This document shows positions 1 through 8,843 of a DNA stretch of 64,000 nucleotides, piece after piece. Source of the stretch: an uncultured Bacteroidales bacterium (lineage in GTDB: Bacteria; Bacteroidota; Bacteroidia; Bacteroidales; UBA932). Numbering within the stretch: position 1 is the first letter of the stretch; each line of letters begins with the position of its first letter. The DNA is taken from assembly GCA_944326325.1 (NCBI GenBank), contig CALVDQ010000003.1, positions 1 through 64,000 of the forward strand, read 5' to 3'. Below the pieces are notes generated by a model. The model saw nothing but the letters and a program-made list of their open reading frames with translations, had not been told where the DNA came from and ran no database searches. The position numbers and the translations under genes were made by a program.

Positions 1-18
1 TTTTCGTTTTCGGGATTG

Positions 19-49
19 CAAAGGTACGCTTTTTTTCTTTCCCTCCAAA
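19..49 (-). promoter_or_regulatory. Leftward Bacteroidota-type promoter
   Basis: On the reverse strand a TTTG box (46-49) and a TACCTTTG box (19-26) lie 19 nt apart, an exact match to the TTTG-N19-TAnnTTTG consensus of Bacteroidota primary sigma factor promoters. It would transcribe out of the left edge of the window, so its gene is not visible. Bases 50-198 between it and the next promoter are T-rich and show no coding signal. Confidence 0.6.
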
Positions 50-176
50 TTTTTTCCCTACTTTTTTTGTAGTTTTTTTTTCAAAACGGCAATCCAGACA
101 CGACAAAACGCACTTTTACCGTCATATTCGTCTGGATAAACACTCCTGAAAGAATATTTTTTGCCAGGTCACCAAA

Positions 177-206
177 TCTGTTCTTGCCTATAATTTATTA
201 TCTTTG
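177..206 (+). promoter_or_regulatory. Promoter for the GT90-dpm1-pyrC operon
   Basis: TATCTTTG at 199-206 is a perfect -7 box. The upstream box is only TCTG (177-180, 18-nt spacer), so the -33 match is imperfect. The position 49 bases before the first start codon fits a short leader. Confidence 0.5.
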
Positions 207-254
207 GCAAACATTGCTTAAACACAGACGTACTGAAATACTAAACCGGACCAG

Positions 255-1265
255 ATGGACAGATTTAAACCGAAAAAGATCAGGAGCTATGTCAGCGCAT
301 ATCTCAGGGAAGCGGTTCCCTCGGGGATATGGCGGATATTCATACCTGATTTCCTTGCATCTCTTGCTGAAAGGGACGATATAGAGTATATTTTGGCAAG
401 AGTCTTCTATTACAACAGGATACGTGAAAATTTCAAGCTGGACGATGATGCGCTGAGGCTGAAGGACCTCTGGAAAGTAAAATCCAGTTCCATGTACAAG
501 CATGATGCATGGAGGACCTCACGCTGGTTCGACCAGAGACTGAAATGGAAACTTGACTGCGGTGACGTCAACTGGGTATGCAGAAGCCCGAGCATCACCA
601 AAAGCAGGCCCATACGGGACGATAACCGTAACAATATCATACTGAAACTGGATAGATGCCGGCATTTCAATTTCATAAGCGATCCATACCGGTATCAGGA
701 CAAGGCTGACAGAAGCGTATTCATGGCTGACATAGGCGATGCCGGCAAGATGAACCGGGTCGAATTCATGAAAATGTATTTCGGCAGCGACATTTGCGAC
801 TGCGGCAGCATACGGAACCTGCCCGGAGGCGTGCTCCCGTCAGAATGGCTCAGACCCAAAATGAAAATCAGGGAGATGCTGCAATACAAGTTCATCATTG
901 CCCTGGAAGGCAACGATGTCGCTACCAGCCTGAAATGGATAATGAGCAGCCGGTCCCTGGCCGTAATGCCACGGCCCACCTGCGAAACCTGGTTCATGGA
1001 AAAGACCCTGATTCCCGACTACCATTACGTGGAAATAAAACCGGACTATTCGGATCTCAGGGACAAGATCAGATATTTCTCGTCCCATACGGATGAAGCA
1101 TTGGCAATAATAGAGAACGCGCACGGATACATAAGACAGTTCCAGGACAAGGAAAGGGAAGATATCATTGAATATCTTGTACTTCTGAAGTATTTCCGGG
1201 ATTCCGGCCAGCTGCCTGCAGATTCGTTCCCGTTCGGCGAAGAATACGACAAGTTTGACTATTAA
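255..1265 (+). CDS. Glycosyltransferase family 90 (CAP10/LpsA-like)
   Basis: 336 aa, similar in its C-terminal half to the GT90 family (bacterial LPS-modifying glycosyl- or xylosyltransferases and eukaryotic CAP10/POGLUT). The recognisable core is EGND near residues 218-221 followed by the block RPTCETWFMEKTLIPDYHY near 240-258, which forms the nucleotide-sugar pocket in the family. There is no signal peptide or membrane span, so it probably acts on the cytoplasmic side of the inner membrane on LPS core or another surface glycan; the acceptor cannot be predicted. It is first in an operon with a polyprenol-phosphate sugar synthase. The ATG at 255 follows a -7 box by 49 bases. Confidence 0.8.
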   Translation: MDRFKPKKIRSYVSAYLREAVPSGIWRIFIPDFLASLAERDDIEYILARVFYYNRIRENFKLDDDALRLKDLWKVKSSSMYKHDAWRTSRWFDQRLKWKLDCGDVNWVCRSPSITKSRPIRDDNRNNIILKLDRCRHFNFISDPYRYQDKADRSVFMADIGDAGKMNRVEFMKMYFGSDICDCGSIRNLPGGVLPSEWLRPKMKIREMLQYKFIIALEGNDVATSLKWIMSSRSLAVMPRPTCETWFMEKTLIPDYHYVEIKPDYSDLRDKIRYFSSHTDEALAIIENAHGYIRQFQDKEREDIIEYLVLLKYFRDSGQLPADSFPFGEEYDKFDY

Positions 1266-1283
1266 CAGATTGTGCATAGATTC

Positions 1284-2006
1284 ATGGACAGAAAGGTGAT
1301 AATAATCCCGACCTATAACGAGAAAGAGAACATCGAGAAGATAATACGGGCCGTCTTCGCCCTTGAAGGGGAATACCATATAATAGTAATCGAAGACGGT
1401 TCCCCGGACGGCACGGGACAGATAGTGAAAAGTCTGATGACGGAATTTCCGGACCGGCTGTTCATGATAGAAAGAGCCGGGAAGCAGGGTCTGGGTACGG
1501 CATACATTACCGGCTTCAAATGGGCGATAGAAAGGAAATACGACTATATCTTCGAAATGGATGCGGACTTTTCCCACAATCCCGAAGACGTGCCGCGGCT
1601 TTACATGGCCTGTGCCGGTGACGGGGCGGATCTTGCCATCGGCTCCCGGTACTGTAACGGCATCAGCGTGATAAACTGGCCTATCGGCAGGGTAATAATG
1701 TCGTACTTTGCATCCGTATTTGTACGTAAGGTACTGGGGATGAAAGTTTTCGACACGACTGCAGGATTCAAGTGCTATCGCCGTAAAGTACTCGAGACCA
1801 TAGACCTTGACAACATCAGGATGAAAGGATATGGCTTTCAGATTGAGATGAAGTACACGGCATACAAGCTTGGGTTCAAGATAGTGGAAGTCCCTATCAT
1901 TTTCGTGGACAGGAAGGAAGGGTCCTCGAAAATGAGCAGCGGCATTTTCGGTGAAGCTTTCTGGGGCGTGATCAGGATGAGGTTCAGAAAAATCAAGGGA
2001 AGATGA
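1284..2006 (+). CDS. Polyprenol monophosphomannose synthase (GT2, Dpm1-like)
   Basis: 240 aa GT-A fold enzyme that would transfer mannose or a related sugar from a nucleotide donor to polyprenyl phosphate, giving a lipid-linked donor for periplasmic glycosylation. It opens with PTYNEKEN (residues 7-14), has EDGSPDG near 38-44, and the metal-binding DxD is D93/D95 in MDADFSH. No C-terminal membrane domain is present, so it is the short soluble Dpm1 type. A GTG twelve bases upstream (1272) is also in frame, but the ATG at 1284 gives the usual N-terminus. Its stop overlaps the pyrC start as ATGA, indicating translational coupling. Confidence 0.85.
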   Translation: MDRKVIIIPTYNEKENIEKIIRAVFALEGEYHIIVIEDGSPDGTGQIVKSLMTEFPDRLFMIERAGKQGLGTAYITGFKWAIERKYDYIFEMDADFSHNPEDVPRLYMACAGDGADLAIGSRYCNGISVINWPIGRVIMSYFASVFVRKVLGMKVFDTTAGFKCYRRKVLETIDLDNIRMKGYGFQIEMKYTAYKLGFKIVEVPIIFVDRKEGSSKMSSGIFGEAFWGVIRMRFRKIKGR

Positions 2007-3382
2007 GATATTTGCTATATAACGGAAAGACCGTCACCGGAAAAGGTGTGAAGGAAGAAGCCGTCATCATAGACAGCGGCAGGATAAGCGGGCTGGTTCC
2101 GGGAGAAGAGGTCACCTCGGAGTTCCTGGAAAGATACAGGGAATACGAAACCATGGATCTTGGAGGCAGGCTTGTGTTTGCCGGAGGGATTGACGCACAC
2201 GTGCATTTCAGGGAACCTGGAATGACCGCCAAAGCTGATATAGCCAGCGAATCCAGGGCTGCCGTTGCAGGAGGAGTGACTTCATTTATCGATATGCCCA
2301 ACACGAAACCGGCAACTGTTTCGGCTAAGGCCCTTGCCGAAAAACTTGAAACGGCAGCCGGACGTTCATATGCCAACTACGGTTTCCATCTGGGTGCGAC
2401 CGACAGCAATTTCCCTGAAATAAAGGAAATAATCGAGAACGGCAAGGACGGCATCTCGAAGAACGACTTCGGGGGAATCAAGGTGTTCATGGGATCTTCG
2501 ACAGGCAATATGCTTGTGGATGACGACTCGGTGCTGGACGCCATATTCGGGATAACAGACAAGGAAATCCTGGTCCACTGCGAAGACGAGGGGACGATAA
2601 AGAGAAACACGGCCGATGCGGAAAGGAAATACGGGAATGCGATACCGTTTTCCATGCATAGCGAGATCAGAAGCAGGAAAGCCTGCATCCTGTCTTCTGC
2701 CAAGGCACTGGAACTGGCCATGAAGCACCTGTCAAGGCTGCACCTTCTGCATATATCGACAAAAGAGGAGGTTGAGATGGTCCGCGCGGCAAGGCTGGCT
2801 GACAGCAAGATTACAGCAGAGACTTCAGCCAACTACCTGTGGTTCTGCGATGAAGGATATCAGAGGCTCGGAAGCCGCATGAAATGCAATCCGTCCATAA
2901 AGTCAGCAGAAGACAGGAAAGCCTTGAGAAAGGCTCTGAAAGAAGGACTTATCGACACGGTAGGCTCAGACCATGCACCGCACCTGCCTGAAGAAAAAGA
3001 CAGAGAATATCTTACGGCACCTTCAGGGATGCCGTCTGTCCAGCAGACCCTGCAGGTTCTTCTGACAATAGCTGCGGAAGACGATATTCCGCTGGAAAGG
3101 ATCGCGTCAGTTTTTTCCGAGAAAGCCGCGGATATGTTCGGTATAAGGGACAGGGGATACATCAGGCCGGGATATGCCGCAGACCTGGTGATTGTGGACA
3201 GCCTTGCCGATGTGAAGATCAGTAAAAATGACATAGCCTATAAATGCGGATGGAGTCCGTACGAAGGTGAAACGATGAAAGGACGTATAACTGACGTGTT
3301 CGTAAACGGGGAAAGGGTCGTAAAGGACTCCGTGTTTGCCGGAGGGAAGCCTGCCGGAAAGAGACTTGTCTTTGAAAAATAG
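2003..3382 (+). CDS. pyrC: Dihydroorotase (class I)
   Basis: 459 aa amidohydrolase that interconverts carbamoyl aspartate and dihydroorotate in pyrimidine synthesis. The metal-binding signature DAHVHFREPG starts at D64. A lysine in IKVFMGSSTG is the expected carboxylated metal bridge, and GSDHAPH near residues 321-327 supplies the late catalytic aspartate. Length and motifs fit the Bacteroidota dihydroorotase branch (TIGR00857) rather than allantoinase, and no ureide genes are nearby. It overlaps the preceding gene by four bases. The downstream transporter starts about nine bases after the stop. Confidence 0.9.
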   Translation: MRYLLYNGKTVTGKGVKEEAVIIDSGRISGLVPGEEVTSEFLERYREYETMDLGGRLVFAGGIDAHVHFREPGMTAKADIASESRAAVAGGVTSFIDMPNTKPATVSAKALAEKLETAAGRSYANYGFHLGATDSNFPEIKEIIENGKDGISKNDFGGIKVFMGSSTGNMLVDDDSVLDAIFGITDKEILVHCEDEGTIKRNTADAERKYGNAIPFSMHSEIRSRKACILSSAKALELAMKHLSRLHLLHISTKEEVEMVRAARLADSKITAETSANYLWFCDEGYQRLGSRMKCNPSIKSAEDRKALRKALKEGLIDTVGSDHAPHLPEEKDREYLTAPSGMPSVQQTLQVLLTIAAEDDIPLERIASVFSEKAADMFGIRDRGYIRPGYAADLVIVDSLADVKISKNDIAYKCGWSPYEGETMKGRITDVFVNGERVVKDSVFAGGKPAGKRLVFEK

Positions 3383-3391
3383 AAATTGCCT

Positions 3392-4306
3392 ATGGTACAT
3401 CTGAATAAGGAACTGAAAAAATCCAGACTGCTTGTATATCTTGTATCCGTATTTGCCATAATACTCTGGGGGATCTCCTACATCTGGACCGACATGCTTA
3501 TAAACCTGGACATCCCGGTATTCTATTTCGTGTTCGTCCGTATATTCCTGGCAGGAATAATACTCTTCCTGCTCAACGCCACCAGAGGCAGGATTACGAA
3601 AATCCATAGAAAAGACCTGCCAAAATTCCTGCTCCTGGCGTTTTTCGAACCTTTCATATACTTCCTGTGCGAGTCCTACGGACTCAAGGAAACCGGCTCG
3701 CCGACCCTCAGCGCGATGATAATCGCCACAATACCGATCTTCTCCATAGGGGCCGGACTCATTTTCTTCAAGGAAAAAATCAATATTGTAAATGTCATAG
3801 GTATACTTCTATGTATCGGGGGTATCTGCCTTGTGGTGATGAGCCGCGACACCATCGGCGAGAACTTCATAGTCGGCATCATACTCCTGCTTATCGCCGT
3901 TATAAGCGAGGTCGGCCATGCCTCCATAACAAAAAGCCTGTCCTTCAACTATTCCAGCCAGATCATCGTGATGTACCAGTTCCTGATCGGTTCCGTGTAC
4001 CTCTTTCCCCTGTTCGTGTTCAAGGGCCTTGACAATTTCAGTATGGACTATCTGTCCGGAGATGTGCTCTACCCTATATTCTGCCTTGCATTTCTTTGCT
4101 CCAGCATGGCTTTCTCCCTATGGGTCAGCACAATAAAAAGCCTCGGCGTGGCAAAGTCCAGCATATTCTCCGCCCTCATTCCCGTGGTGGCGGCCATAGT
4201 GGCCTGGATACTCGGACAGGAAAGCCTGAATCTCAGGCAGGTAGCCGGAATTCTGCTCTCGACTGCAGGAGTCATTTTCTCCCAGTACTGTAAAAAGACG
4301 GAATAA
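3392..4306 (+). CDS. DMT superfamily transporter (EamA family)
   Basis: 304 aa with about ten hydrophobic helices in two repeats of five, the pattern of EamA (RhaT/YdcZ-like) drug/metabolite exporters in the inner membrane. A conserved feature is the TGSPTLSAMI segment at the start of a helix in the first half. A TTG six bases upstream (3386) is in frame, but ATG at 3392 is the natural start. It closes the operon; co-transcription with pyrC suggests export of a metabolite, but the substrate is unknown. It converges on the tex gene, which ends 12 bases away. Confidence 0.8.
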   Translation: MVHLNKELKKSRLLVYLVSVFAIILWGISYIWTDMLINLDIPVFYFVFVRIFLAGIILFLLNATRGRITKIHRKDLPKFLLLAFFEPFIYFLCESYGLKETGSPTLSAMIIATIPIFSIGAGLIFFKEKINIVNVIGILLCIGGICLVVMSRDTIGENFIVGIILLLIAVISEVGHASITKSLSFNYSSQIIVMYQFLIGSVYLFPLFVFKGLDNFSMDYLSGDVLYPIFCLAFLCSSMAFSLWVSTIKSLGVAKSSIFSALIPVVAAIVAWILGQESLNLRQVAGILLSTAGVIFSQYCKKTE

Positions 4307-4317
4307 AAGGCCGCCTG

Positions 4318-6465
4318 TCAGGAAAGCCCGGACAGGCGCAGCCCGATACGGTTCCTGTCAATATCCACAGACAAGACCTCTACAATGACGTGCTGATGCA
4401 GCCTGAGTATTTCTGAAGGATCATGGACCCTTCTTTTGCCTCCGCCCATTTGGGAAACATGGATCAGGCCGTTCTGCTTTATGCCGATATCCACAAATGC
4501 CCCGAAAGCGGTGATATTGGTGACGATACCGGGAAGTTCCATACCTGGCGCAAGGTCCTCGATAGTATGTATGTCTTCAGAGAAAGAGAACTCGGAGGCA
4601 CTTTCCCGCGGATCCCGTCCAGGCTTCAGAAGTTCCTTGAGGATATCATTGACGGTCGGCAGCCCGAATTCGTCTTCTATGAAATCCTCCGGTCTTATCC
4701 TGGAACACAGGTCGGCGTTGGCTATGAGATCTTCAGTCCTTACATTCAGGCTTCCGGCCATCTTCTCTACGATATGGTAGGACTCCGGATGTACAGCGGA
4801 GTTGTCGAGAGGATTGGCCGCGCCCGGTATCCTGAGAAAACCGGCACATTGTTCAAAGGCCTTGTCACCGAGCCTTTTAACCTTCAGCAGATCCTTTCTG
4901 GAGCGGAAAGGTCCGTTATCCTTTCTGTACTGCACGATGTTTTCCGCAAGGGCAGGACCTATACCCGATACATAGCTCAGAAGATGACGGCTCGCAGTAT
5001 TCAGGTTCACACCTACGCTGTTCACACAGCTTTCCACAGTATTGTCAAGCTTTTCCTTGAGGAGTGTCTGGTCGACATCGTGCTGGTATTGCCCCACCCC
5101 GAGGGACTTTGGATCAATCTTCACAAGTTCGGCAAGCGGATCCATAAGTCGGCGGCCGATGGAGACCGCCCCCCTTACAGTAACATCACAGTCAGGGAAT
5201 TCCTCTCGTGCAACCTCCGAAGCGGAATATATGGAAGCACCGTCTTCACTCACGGAAAAAACCTTCACACCGTCAGGCTTCGGCACCCTCTTTATAAAAT
5301 CCTCTGTCTCCCTCCCTGCAGTCCCGTTTCCGATTGCAATCACCTCTATTCCGTATTTCCCGATCATATCGGAGACCGCCCTTATTGACTTGACTTTCTC
5401 GCTGACAGGAGGATGCGGGAATATAGCTTCATAATGCAGCAGGTTGCCCTGCTCATCCAGGCAGACAACCTTGCAGCCGGTCCTGAAGCCTGGATCAATG
5501 GCCATTACCCTCTTCTGCCCGACAGGAGGGGCGAGAAGAAGCTGCCTGAGATTTTCTCCGAAAACCTTTATGGACTCGATATCGGCCTTTTCCTTCGCCT
5601 CATGTATGACTTCATTTGAGAGGGACGGTTCAAGAAGGCGCTTGTACGCATCGTCGATAGCAGTCCGGATCTGTTCAGACAGTTCTTTTCCGGGATATTT
5701 CTTCTCCTGGCAGAAGTCATAGTACAGCTTGTTTCCGCATTTTTCCGGATCGGCGTCGATCTTCAGGTTCAGATACCCTTCCTCCTCGGCACGGAGCACT
5801 GCAAGAAGACGGTGCGATGCGATACGGGACAACGGTTCTGAAAAATCGAAATATCCCTGGTACTTGCGGGCCTCCGGAGCATCGGCCTTCCTGGTCGGTC
5901 TGGCCACTATCCTCTTGGTACGCAGCATTTTCCTCACCGTCTCCCTTACGGATGCAGTCTCGTTCAGCTTCTCGGCTATGATGTCCCTGGCACCGGCGAG
6001 GGCATCTTCGGCCGTAGCTACCTTGTCATTGACAAATTTCCCGGCTTCTCTTACAGGATCCTTTACGGAGAGGTTGTAAATCCCTTCTGCGAGAGGTTCC
6101 AGTCCGGCCTCCCTGGCCGCTGTTGCCCTGGTTCTCCGTTTCGGACGGAACGGAAGATACAGATCCTCGAGCTCCGTCGAATCCACGCATCCGGATATGG
6201 CCGTTTCCAGTTCCGGAGTCAGCTTCCCGGCTTCGGAAATTGTGGTCAGGATGGTCTCTTTGCGCCGGTCCATCTCCGTATAGACATCGAGCCAGTGCCT
6301 GATCTCTGCGATGAGCACCTCATCCAGACCTCCTGTTCGTTCTTTCCTGTATCGGCTTATAAAAGGTATCGTGGCACCGTCCGCAAACAAAACGGCACAG
6401 TTTTCCACCTGCCACTCCTTGACTGATAGCTTATCAGCAATGGTCTTTATGTATAAATCCTTCAT
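4318..6465 (-). CDS. tex: Tex-family RNA-binding transcription accessory protein
   Basis: 715 aa, the full length for Tex (bacterial Spt6 relative). Domains in order are the helical Tex N-terminus (1-190), a YqgF-like RNase H fold around 320-450 beginning MAIDPGFRTG, helix-hairpin-helix repeats around 490-560 (VSGIGPALAENIV), and a C-terminal S1 domain from about 638 with GAFVDIG. It binds nucleic acids and contacts RNA polymerase in studied bacteria. The start MKDLYIKTIADKL is the first in-frame methionine and matches family N-termini. It lies 81 bases downstream of the ClC gene on the same strand; I see no strong promoter in that gap. Confidence 0.93.
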   Translation of the reverse strand: MKDLYIKTIADKLSVKEWQVENCAVLFADGATIPFISRYRKERTGGLDEVLIAEIRHWLDVYTEMDRRKETILTTISEAGKLTPELETAISGCVDSTELEDLYLPFRPKRRTRATAAREAGLEPLAEGIYNLSVKDPVREAGKFVNDKVATAEDALAGARDIIAEKLNETASVRETVRKMLRTKRIVARPTRKADAPEARKYQGYFDFSEPLSRIASHRLLAVLRAEEEGYLNLKIDADPEKCGNKLYYDFCQEKKYPGKELSEQIRTAIDDAYKRLLEPSLSNEVIHEAKEKADIESIKVFGENLRQLLLAPPVGQKRVMAIDPGFRTGCKVVCLDEQGNLLHYEAIFPHPPVSEKVKSIRAVSDMIGKYGIEVIAIGNGTAGRETEDFIKRVPKPDGVKVFSVSEDGASIYSASEVAREEFPDCDVTVRGAVSIGRRLMDPLAELVKIDPKSLGVGQYQHDVDQTLLKEKLDNTVESCVNSVGVNLNTASRHLLSYVSGIGPALAENIVQYRKDNGPFRSRKDLLKVKRLGDKAFEQCAGFLRIPGAANPLDNSAVHPESYHIVEKMAGSLNVRTEDLIANADLCSRIRPEDFIEDEFGLPTVNDILKELLKPGRDPRESASEFSFSEDIHTIEDLAPGMELPGIVTNITAFGAFVDIGIKQNGLIHVSQMGGGKRRVHDPSEILRLHQHVIVEVLSVDIDRNRIGLRLSGLS

Positions 6466-6546
6466 GATTACAGTGTTATCAATTACATGTCCGCATATCT
6501 GTCCTGTTTCCGATCCCTGAGGATCACCCGGAAAGCGCCCGCAGGT

Positions 6547-8352
6547 TCAGGATATGTCCCCGTGCGAGACTTCCTTCAACTGGTTCCTGTAGGCCGAGAA
6601 TATCTTCGACTTCGACACGAACCCTATGTATGTCCGGAAATGATCCACGACGGGAAGGTTCCAGGCGTCGGTCTTTTCGAATTTCCGCATCACGCTATCC
6701 ATCTTCTCATCGGTATAGACATATTCCGGGGAGGATTTCATATAATTATAGACATACATCTTTCCGTAAAGCTCTTTCTTGAACATATCCTTCCGGATAT
6801 CCTCCAGGGAAACGTAGCCCTGGAAATGCCTTTTCGCATCCAGGACAGGGAATATGTTCCTTGATGAAACCGATACGGCGTCGACAAGCTCCCCGAGGGT
6901 AGCGTCTATCCTGACCGGAGTGAAATCGGACTCTATAAGGTCGGAAGTCTTCAGCAAGGTCAGCACCGCCTGGTCGCTGTCATGGGTGAGCAATTCTCCT
7001 TTTTTCGCTATACGTTTCGTATATATTGAATATTGTTCGACAATACGGGTGGCTCCGAATGAAATGGTAGAGGTCAGGATCAGCGGTATCAGCAGTTCAT
7101 ATCCTCCGGATATTTCCGCTATAAGGAAAATTGCCGTCATCGGGGCCTGCATCACTCCAGCCATCAGTCCGGCCATACCGACAAGGACAGAATTCTGCTC
7201 CGGGACGGAAATGTCCGTTCCGGCAAACACAAGATTGATTGTCCTGGACAGCACGAACCCGGCTACGGCCCCGACGAAAAGGGTCGGTCCGAATGTTCCT
7301 CCCACTCCGCCTCCGGCATTCGTAAAAGACATGGAGAAGACTTTAAGAAGCAGGATAAGGAGAAAGAACAGCGGGACAGTCCATGCCGAATTCAGCATGA
7401 ATCCGAGCATTGTCCTGCTTTCAAAGGAAATCTCGCGTCCGTTCAGCAGGACGGAAAGGGAATCATAGCCTTCTCCGTACAAAGGCGGGAAAAGAAAGAT
7501 GAGAAGGCCAAGGCAGACCGCGGAAATGAACCATCTGCGGAACGGGCCTTCTATCATCCTTATCTTGTCCTCAAGCCAGAGCGTGGTTCTTGTAAAATAT
7601 ATGGAACAACCGGCACAGAACAGCCCCAGCAGGATATAGAAGGGGATGTTGTGCATGGAAAAAGGTGTCAGGGTACACTCGAAAGGAAGGGAATCCCCGA
7701 GAAAAAGATACGACACCACCGTTGCCGAGACCGTAGACAACAGGAGCGGCAGGATTGATGACATCGAAATGTTGAACAGGAGGATTTCAAGGGTAAAAAG
7801 CACACCGGCCAACGGAGCCTTGAAAATACCTGCAACGGCTCCGGCGGCACCGCATCCGAGCAGAATCGTGATGCTCTTGTAGGAAAGCCCCATCTTACGC
7901 CCGATGTTCGAGCCGATCGCCGCGCCGGTATATACGATCGGGGCCTCGGCACCCACGGAACCTCCGAACCCTATCGTCACGGAACTTGCCGCAATGGATG
8001 ACCAGATATTGTGCGGCCTTATCTTCGATTCGTTCTTGGAGACGGCAAGCAGCACCTTCGTCACCCCGTGTCCGATATTGTCCCTTATGACATACCTGAC
8101 AAAAAGCATGGAAAGCAGCATGCCTATGCCAGGGTACACAAGATAAAGGAAATTATAATCGAAACCTCCGTCAAACCATGATGTCAGGGACGAGTGTATG
8201 AATTCTATCAGGACTTTAAGGATCACGGAAGCCAGGCCGCAGAATATCCCTACAGCAAGCGAAAGGACCAGCACCTGGTCCTTTTCTGACATTCTCTGCA
8301 GCAGGCGCCTCAGGAATGCGAAAAAACGGCCGGTCCTCCTGTCTGTCTTCAA
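6547..8352 (-). CDS. ClC-family chloride channel/transporter with C-terminal CBS pair
   Basis: 601 aa. Residues from about 25 to 440 form the ClC membrane domain. GSVGAEAP near 130-137 is the selectivity-filter segment with the gating glutamate kept, and GGTFGPTLF is the GxFxP-type filter loop. Residues from about 474 to 595 form two CBS motifs likely to sense adenine nucleotides. The retained gating glutamate and lack of other clues leave channel versus proton-coupled exchanger open. The gene is 51 bases downstream of the acidic protein at 8404-8769. Confidence 0.88.
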   Translation of the reverse strand: MKTDRRTGRFFAFLRRLLQRMSEKDQVLVLSLAVGIFCGLASVILKVLIEFIHSSLTSWFDGGFDYNFLYLVYPGIGMLLSMLFVRYVIRDNIGHGVTKVLLAVSKNESKIRPHNIWSSIAASSVTIGFGGSVGAEAPIVYTGAAIGSNIGRKMGLSYKSITILLGCGAAGAVAGIFKAPLAGVLFTLEILLFNISMSSILPLLLSTVSATVVSYLFLGDSLPFECTLTPFSMHNIPFYILLGLFCAGCSIYFTRTTLWLEDKIRMIEGPFRRWFISAVCLGLLIFLFPPLYGEGYDSLSVLLNGREISFESRTMLGFMLNSAWTVPLFFLLILLLKVFSMSFTNAGGGVGGTFGPTLFVGAVAGFVLSRTINLVFAGTDISVPEQNSVLVGMAGLMAGVMQAPMTAIFLIAEISGGYELLIPLILTSTISFGATRIVEQYSIYTKRIAKKGELLTHDSDQAVLTLLKTSDLIESDFTPVRIDATLGELVDAVSVSSRNIFPVLDAKRHFQGYVSLEDIRKDMFKKELYGKMYVYNYMKSSPEYVYTDEKMDSVMRKFEKTDAWNLPVVDHFRTYIGFVSKSKIFSAYRNQLKEVSHGDIS

Positions 8353-8403
8353 CTTATGCTATTATATATCCTTGTCTTGAAAAAATACACTTCCCGGCCG
8401 GGA

Positions 8404-8769
8404 TCAGTCCAGATCGGAATCGGACACATCGTCATCCGATGAAGCATACTGGGCGATATTGTCATCAGGCAGGTCTCCCCCGTCGGATCCGCTCTCGGAT
8501 ACGGAATCCTCGTCATCGTCCCCGTCAAGCCATCTTTCTATATCCTCCGCATCGTCTGTCTTTACCTTTATCTTCACAAGATATATGGCGGAAGGTATCT
8601 CGACTGTCACGGCATAGAAGGATGTGCCGTCCGGCTTGTCATATTTCAAAAGATCGGGAAGATAATCTGTGAATCCTTTAGGATACTTCTCTGCAAATGC
8701 TGCAGCCAACTCCTCTGACATGTTCTCATAGCTTACAACTGCTCTCTTCTTCTGACTGCTCTGTTCCAT
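8404..8769 (-). CDS. Small acidic protein of unknown function
   Basis: 121 aa. Residues 1-80 look like a compact folded unit (KYPKGFTDYLPDLLKY and a following beta-rich stretch). The last 40 residues are almost entirely D, E, S and G, an intrinsically disordered acidic tail. I do not recognise a named domain; similar short proteins recur in Bacteroidales. A degenerate promoter (TATTATTG) lies in the AT-rich gap upstream. The strongly acidic tail would suit a protein that shields a basic partner or nucleic-acid-binding protein, but that is speculation. Confidence 0.65.
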   Translation of the reverse strand: MEQSSQKKRAVVSYENMSEELAAAFAEKYPKGFTDYLPDLLKYDKPDGTSFYAVTVEIPSAIYLVKIKVKTDDAEDIERWLDGDDDEDSVSESGSDGGDLPDDNIAQYASSDDDVSDSDLD

Positions 8770-8843
8770 ATTTTCTTTCCTTGGTTGACTAAACTTTTAT
8801 GATGCAATAATAGAACATTATTTCGGATTCCTAAATATTTTTT

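Noticed and set aside
4312-4338. CGCCTGTC/GACAGGCG hairpin as terminator between the DMT gene and tex
   Set aside because: It overlaps the end of the tex coding region and has no T-run; it may be chance.
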